From JAWMQL01 sp033283165 (lineage in GTDB: Bacteria; Pseudomonadota; Gammaproteobacteria; Pseudomonadales; Halieaceae), in NCBI GenBank assembly GCA_033283165.1, contig JAWMQL010000011.1, positions 1 to 64,000 of the forward strand: a stretch of 64,000 bases of DNA, in the 5' to 3' direction. The notes beneath the pieces are model-generated. The model searched no databases. It was not told the origin of the DNA and saw only the letters and a list, made by a program, of their open reading frames with translations. Below, piece after piece: positions 62,133 to 64,000 of this stretch. Both the position numbers and the translations under genes were made by a program. The stretch's first letter is position 1, and every line of letters starts with the position of its first letter.

Positions 62133-63355
62133 CACGCGATTCTCTTGATCTCAATGATCGGCTCGTTCCACAGGAGACCAATGAAATCTGCTTCATTCGC
62201 GTTGACTACGTTAAATAGCAAGGCCAGATCTCTCCATTCGTAGTTAGCAGAAAGATGAGTGTCCCGTTCGATCAGTGCGGTTTGAACTGAGTAACTTCCA
62301 GCTCCAAAATTTGCTGAAAACTCCACATCAAATTCATATTCGCTGGCCACGTTTGGATTGGTGATGACTTGTTTTGTATGCCATGTGTTAGTGCCAAACA
62401 AGACCTGCCCCAGGCGATCTCTGATTCCATACCCAAGTACTAGTGATGGAATTTCTTGATTTACCATCACCTTGATGTTGAGCCTGACTCGCTCTCCAAC
62501 GTGGACCAGATCTGTTGCGGTATTCTCACTGTTAAATAATGTGATCTGCGTGATCTGTGCCTCGCCGGTTCCAGATCTTGTCTGTGTGCTTCCATCAGAA
62601 AGCTGCGTCGTTTTAATGGAGATGCCCTCGCGGTCTGCCATCAGCGCATTGTAATAGTCGATGACTGCTTCCGGTTCTGCGTCCTTGAGCAATTTTCCCT
62701 GGTCCAGCAACAGGGCACGATCACACAATGTTTGAATCGCGCTCTTGTCGTGTGAAACTACCAATAGCGTGGTGCCCTGTGATTGAAATTCCCGAATTCG
62801 GTCGAAGCTCTTGTGCTGGAAGTAGGCGTCGCCCACTGATAACGCTTCGTCGACAATAAGCACATCGGGGCGGTAAGCCGTAGCAACCGCAAAAGCCAAC
62901 CGTACCTGCATGCCACTGGAATATATCCGCACTGGTTCGTCAAAGTATTCTCCGATTTCAGCAAATGCCTCAATGTCAGGCATGGCTCTCTCAATTTCGG
63001 CATTGTTAAAGCCCATCAGTCCGGCCGCGTGATAGGCATTCTGCCGGCCCGTGAGTTCAGGGTTGAATCCCATGCCCAGTTCGAGTATCGCGGCTATTCG
63101 ACCGCGAATCTGTACGCAGCCTTCGGTGGATCGCAACGTCCCTGTAACAATCTTGAGTAAAGTACTCTTTCCAGCACCGTTCTGGCCAATAATACCAATG
63201 GCTTCTCCTGGCTTGACGTCAAAATTGATATGCCGCAATACCCAGTGCTCATCGGCCGGTTTGTGATAAAGACCAAACCATTGAGAAAAACGATGCCACT
63301 CCGATTTGTAGGTTCTGAAGGCCTTGCCAACATCACGCAAACTCAAGATAGTCAC
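62132..63355 (-). CDS. ABC polysaccharide export ATPase with C-terminal glycan-binding domain (Wzt-like)
   Basis: The protein has 407 residues. The ATPase part (~1-245) has Walker A GQNGAGKST, signature YSSGMQVRLAFA and Walker B VLIVDEALSVGD. Residues ~260-407 form a beta-sandwich typical of Wzt C-terminal domains that recognise the modified end of an O-antigen, containing GERVRLNIKVMVNQEIPSLV and IRDRLGQVLFGTNTW. The start is GTG (63355), overlapping the permease stop. Together with the FkbM gene this points to export of a glycan with a capped end. Confidence 0.93.
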   Translation of the reverse strand: MTILSLRDVGKAFRTYKSEWHRFSQWFGLYHKPADEHWVLRHINFDVKPGEAIGIIGQNGAGKSTLLKIVTGTLRSTEGCVQIRGRIAAILELGMGFNPELTGRQNAYHAAGLMGFNNAEIERAMPDIEAFAEIGEYFDEPVRIYSSGMQVRLAFAVATAYRPDVLIVDEALSVGDAYFQHKSFDRIREFQSQGTTLLVVSHDKSAIQTLCDRALLLDQGKLLKDAEPEAVIDYYNALMADREGISIKTTQLSDGSTQTRSGTGEAQITQITLFNSENTATDLVHVGERVRLNIKVMVNQEIPSLVLGYGIRDRLGQVLFGTNTWHTKQVITNPNVASEYEFDVEFSANFGAGSYSVQTALIERDTHLSANYEWRDLALLFNVVNANEADFIGLLWNEPIIEIKRIA

Positions 63356-63999
63356 AACACGTCCGCCATTTCTTCGCTGGCTCGATTAAACAGAAAAAGA
63401 GCTACTAACAGTAACGCGGCGCTGGCGCTGAGTGTTATCAGTATGTCCAATAGATCGGGTTGTCTTGAGAATACCAGTGTTTCCTGATAAGCCCTTACTA
63501 ACGGGAATATGGGGTTCAGATAAAGGAACGGCTGGTATTTTTCTGGGATAATCGAGATGGGGTAAACAATCGGGGTAAACCAGAATAATATTTGCAATAT
63601 TATAGGTACCACCTGAGCGATATCTCTGACAAATACGTTGAGAATACCGAGTATCAATCCGACTCCTACGCCGAGAGCAGCGGTCGTAAAAACCGCTAAC
63701 GGCAGCCAGAAAATGTGCACCCCCGGAAAATGTCCCAATACCGCGAATACGACAAGGATAGAAATAAACAGCAAGACGTTGTCGACAAGGCAGGTACCGA
63801 TAACGATCGCGGGTAATACGATCCTGGGGAACATAGCTTTCTTTATCAGATTGCCATTGGCAATAAATACGTTCAGGCAGCGAGTCACAATCTCGGAAAA
63901 CAAGCTAAAGCACAACATGCCTGCGGTGAGATAGATCGCGAACGAATATTTACCTTCAATGCCGACCATTTTAGCTTGAAGTATGTTGGAGAGTATCAA
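63352..63999 (-). CDS. ABC-2 type polysaccharide export permease (Wzm-like), truncated by window edge
   Basis: The visible 215 residues are the C-terminal ~80% of a Wzm-type permease (CFSLFSEIVTRCLNVFIANG, LIKKAMFPRIVLPAIVIG, VVPIILQILFWFTPIVYPIS). Full-length members begin with a ~45-residue stretch containing a WRDIKVRY-like segment, which is absent here because the gene continues past 64000. The TTG at the very edge is unlikely to be the true start. It pairs with the Wzt downstream. Confidence 0.88.
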   Translation of the reverse strand: MILSNILQAKMVGIEGKYSFAIYLTAGMLCFSLFSEIVTRCLNVFIANGNLIKKAMFPRIVLPAIVIGTCLVDNVLLFISILVVFAVLGHFPGVHIFWLPLAVFTTAALGVGVGLILGILNVFVRDIAQVVPIILQILFWFTPIVYPISIIPEKYQPFLYLNPIFPLVRAYQETLVFSRQPDLLDILITLSASAALLLVALFLFNRASEEMADVL

Positions 64000-64000
64000 T

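Overview
The window comes from a Gram-negative gammaproteobacterium. The evidence is the rpsU-yqeY-dnaG-rpoD macromolecular-synthesis block, the rsmA-apaG-apaH-cca block, many lipobox lipoproteins, a periplasmic LolA-like carrier and a gammaproteobacterial-type LexA box. Gene style (aryl polyene pigment cluster, REP-like palindromes carrying 'GGGGTCAGATTAAA' and 'CGGGGACAGTT') fits a marine Cellvibrionales/Halieaceae-like organism. That placement is inference.

Layout. (1) 1-6.6 kb is a low-density accessory region. It holds small secreted or lipoprotein genes, a membrane-protein gene broken by one amber codon, and two ~500 bp copies of a degenerate repeat with debris of an integrase-core transposase. 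(2) 6.7-23.7 kb is a nearly complete aryl polyene (APE) pigment locus: a phosphopantetheinyl transferase, two acyl carrier proteins, chain-length factor, two ketosynthases, ketoreductase, two dehydratases (one fused to the adenylating ligase), acyltransferases, glycosyltransferase, thioesterase, LolA-like carrier, MMPL exporter and a DUF3261 lipoprotein. An aromatic amino acid ammonia-lyase and a flavin-dependent halogenase-like protein are added. Almost every junction overlaps by 4-11 nt, so the plus-strand genes look like one translationally coupled operon. (3) 23.7-26.8 kb holds small envelope proteins, a lipoprotein-like alpha/beta hydrolase and a DUF5131 (phage Gp37/Gp68) gene behind a near-perfect LexA box. 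(4) 27-30.4 kb holds tRNA-Ile2(CAU), a methyltransferase, a DUF3604 protein and a SnoaL-like protein. (5) 30.5-35.5 kb is a BigR/SqrR-like thiol-persulfide sensor followed by a YgaP-type membrane protein, an RND permease and its periplasmic adaptor. (6) 35.5-46.5 kb is core housekeeping: rpoD, dnaG, yqeY, rpsU, tsaD, folB, folK, folM, cca, apaH, apaG, rsmA. It is punctuated by three REP-like palindrome sites. (7) 46.6-52.6 kb is a polysaccharide export and synthesis operon: Wzm/Wzt-type ABC transporter, nucleotide-sugar dehydrogenase, glycosyltransferase, two methyltransferases and a flippase-like membrane protein. (8) 52.8-55.4 kb holds a secreted protein and a secreted subtilisin that share the same C-terminal 'CRLxDT...GYY/GFY' domain. 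(9) 55.6-64 kb, on the minus strand, is a second, more AT-rich glycan operon: GT-C membrane transferase, tandem GT4 fusion, FkbM methyltransferase with coiled coil, Wzt with C-terminal substrate-binding domain, and a Wzm truncated by the window edge.

How the genes work together. The APE locus should build an aryl-capped polyene on ACPs and anchor it in the outer membrane through acyltransferases and the LolA/MMPL export proteins. The ammonia-lyase may supply the aryl starter and the flavoprotein may halogenate or oxidise it. The two ABC-transporter glycan loci flank a protease module and probably make and export distinct surface polysaccharides or O-antigens. The most notable leads are the ammonia-lyase/halogenase additions to the APE cluster, the SOS-controlled DUF5131 gene, the persulfide-sensor-controlled RND pump, and the shared C-terminal domain of the protease pair.
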